Shown in pieces: positions 5,616-6,028 of a stretch of DNA of 6,028 nucleotides (its first letter is position 1; each line of letters opens with the position of its first letter). This stretch comes from an uncultured Eubacteriales bacterium (GTDB taxonomy: Bacteria; Bacillota; Clostridia; Lachnospirales; CAG-274): the NCBI GenBank assembly GCA_902497185.1, contig CABVEG010000115.1:1-6028 (forward strand), written 5' to 3'. Below the pieces are notes generated by a model. It did not search any database, was not told the DNA's origin, and was given only the letters and a program-made list of their open reading frames with translations. The translations under genes were made by a program, and so were the position numbers.

Positions 5616-6028
5616 TTACAGTCTTACTTTAATTGAATTGGCATGAGCTGTTAAGCCCTCAGCCTCAGCAAATTTAACAACATCAGGACCCAATTCCTGC
5701 ATAGCCTCTTTACTAAATGATATAATACTTGACTTTTTAATATAATCATCAATAGAAAGTGGAGAGAAGAATCTTGCCGTACCTCCTGTAGGAAGTACAT
5801 GGTTAGGTCCTGCCATATAATCCCCCAAAGGCTCAGGAGTATAGTGTCCCAAGAAAATTGCACCTGCATTTTGAATTTTCGGAAGTAAGCTGAAAGGCTC
5901 CTTAGTAGAAATTTCAAGATGCTCCGGAGCTATCTTATTGCATAAATCACAAGCCTCGTCAAAGTTATTTACAACAATTATTGCACCATAATTATCCTGT
6001 GACTTCTTTATTATTTCTTTTCTTTCCA
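5616..6028 (-). CDS. hisD: Histidinol dehydrogenase HisD, C-terminal part (5' end outside window)
   Basis: HisD oxidises histidinol to histidine in two NAD+-dependent steps at the end of the pathway. The reading frame is open from the right edge to the stop at 5618-5616. It gives about 136 residues, roughly the last third of a protein normally near 430. Visible marks are KIAPEHLEIS (5936-5907), with the catalytic Glu-His pair, then LGHYTPEPLGDYMAGPNHVL (in part GHYTPEPLGDY), whose Asp is a zinc ligand in the E. coli enzyme. TGGTARFFSPL follows, and near the end GLTAHANSIKVRL, whose His matches the last zinc ligand. The TTG at 5852 is internal, since conserved sequence continues upstream. As the most upstream gene in the window it shows that the operon promoter lies beyond the edge. 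Confidence 0.98.
   Translation of the reverse strand, partial: ERKEIIKKSQDNYGAIIVVNNFDEACDLCNKIAPEHLEISTKEPFSLLPKIQNAGAIFLGHYTPEPLGDYMAGPNHVLPTGGTARFFSPLSIDDYIKKSSIISFSKEAMQELGPDVVKFAEAEGLTAHANSIKVRL

Noticed and set aside
5454..5636. 60-codon + strand open frame across the hisD-hisB gap
   Set aside because: It is antisense to hisB and the hisD end, with no RBS or homology that I recognise.
5651..5917. Open frame on the - strand within hisD in another frame
   Set aside because: The overlapping HisD frame carries the catalytic motifs; this one does not resemble any family.

Overview
The window looks like chromosomal DNA of a low-GC, endospore-forming Firmicute, most likely in the Clostridia (a Lachnospiraceae-like genome would fit). 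The reasons are the AT-rich composition, strong GGAGG-type ribosome binding sites, a small acid-soluble spore protein gene, and a split histidine operon with separate hisI and hisE. I cannot name the species from the sequence.

Layout. The left end (1-839, + strand) is the 3' part of ligA, the NAD-dependent DNA ligase: zinc finger, helix-hairpin-helix region and BRCT domain. Bases 840-1004 are intergenic between two convergent genes and hold two tandem copies of a hairpin-forming repeat. The second copy is a convincing bidirectional intrinsic terminator. On the - strand follows a spore-protein gene (1005-1223) with a good RBS and a possible SigG-type promoter in the 104-base gap before hisE.

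From 1328 to the right edge everything is on the - strand and forms one compact operon. In transcription order it is hisD (5' end outside the window), hisB, hisH, hisA, a YitT-family membrane protein gene, hisF, hisI, hisE. Gaps between these genes run from a 1-base overlap to 33 bases, and no terminator lies between them. The seven his genes cover the later ring-processing and closing steps plus the final oxidation. HisE and HisI hydrolyse and open phosphoribosyl-ATP, and HisA isomerises the product. HisH and HisF form the glutaminase/cyclase that makes imidazole glycerol phosphate, HisB dehydrates it, and HisD performs the last oxidation to histidine. hisG (and hisZ, if present), the promoter and any leader control would lie beyond the right edge. 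hisC is not seen.

Most of the window is ordinary core metabolism. The two points that deserve attention are the YitT-family membrane protein gene embedded between hisA and hisF, and the duplicated hairpin between ligA and the spore-protein gene. I found no evidence of a novel defence, mobile or RNA-guided system. Three start codons were settled by RBS position: hisI at 2018, hisA at 4394 and hisH at 4992.
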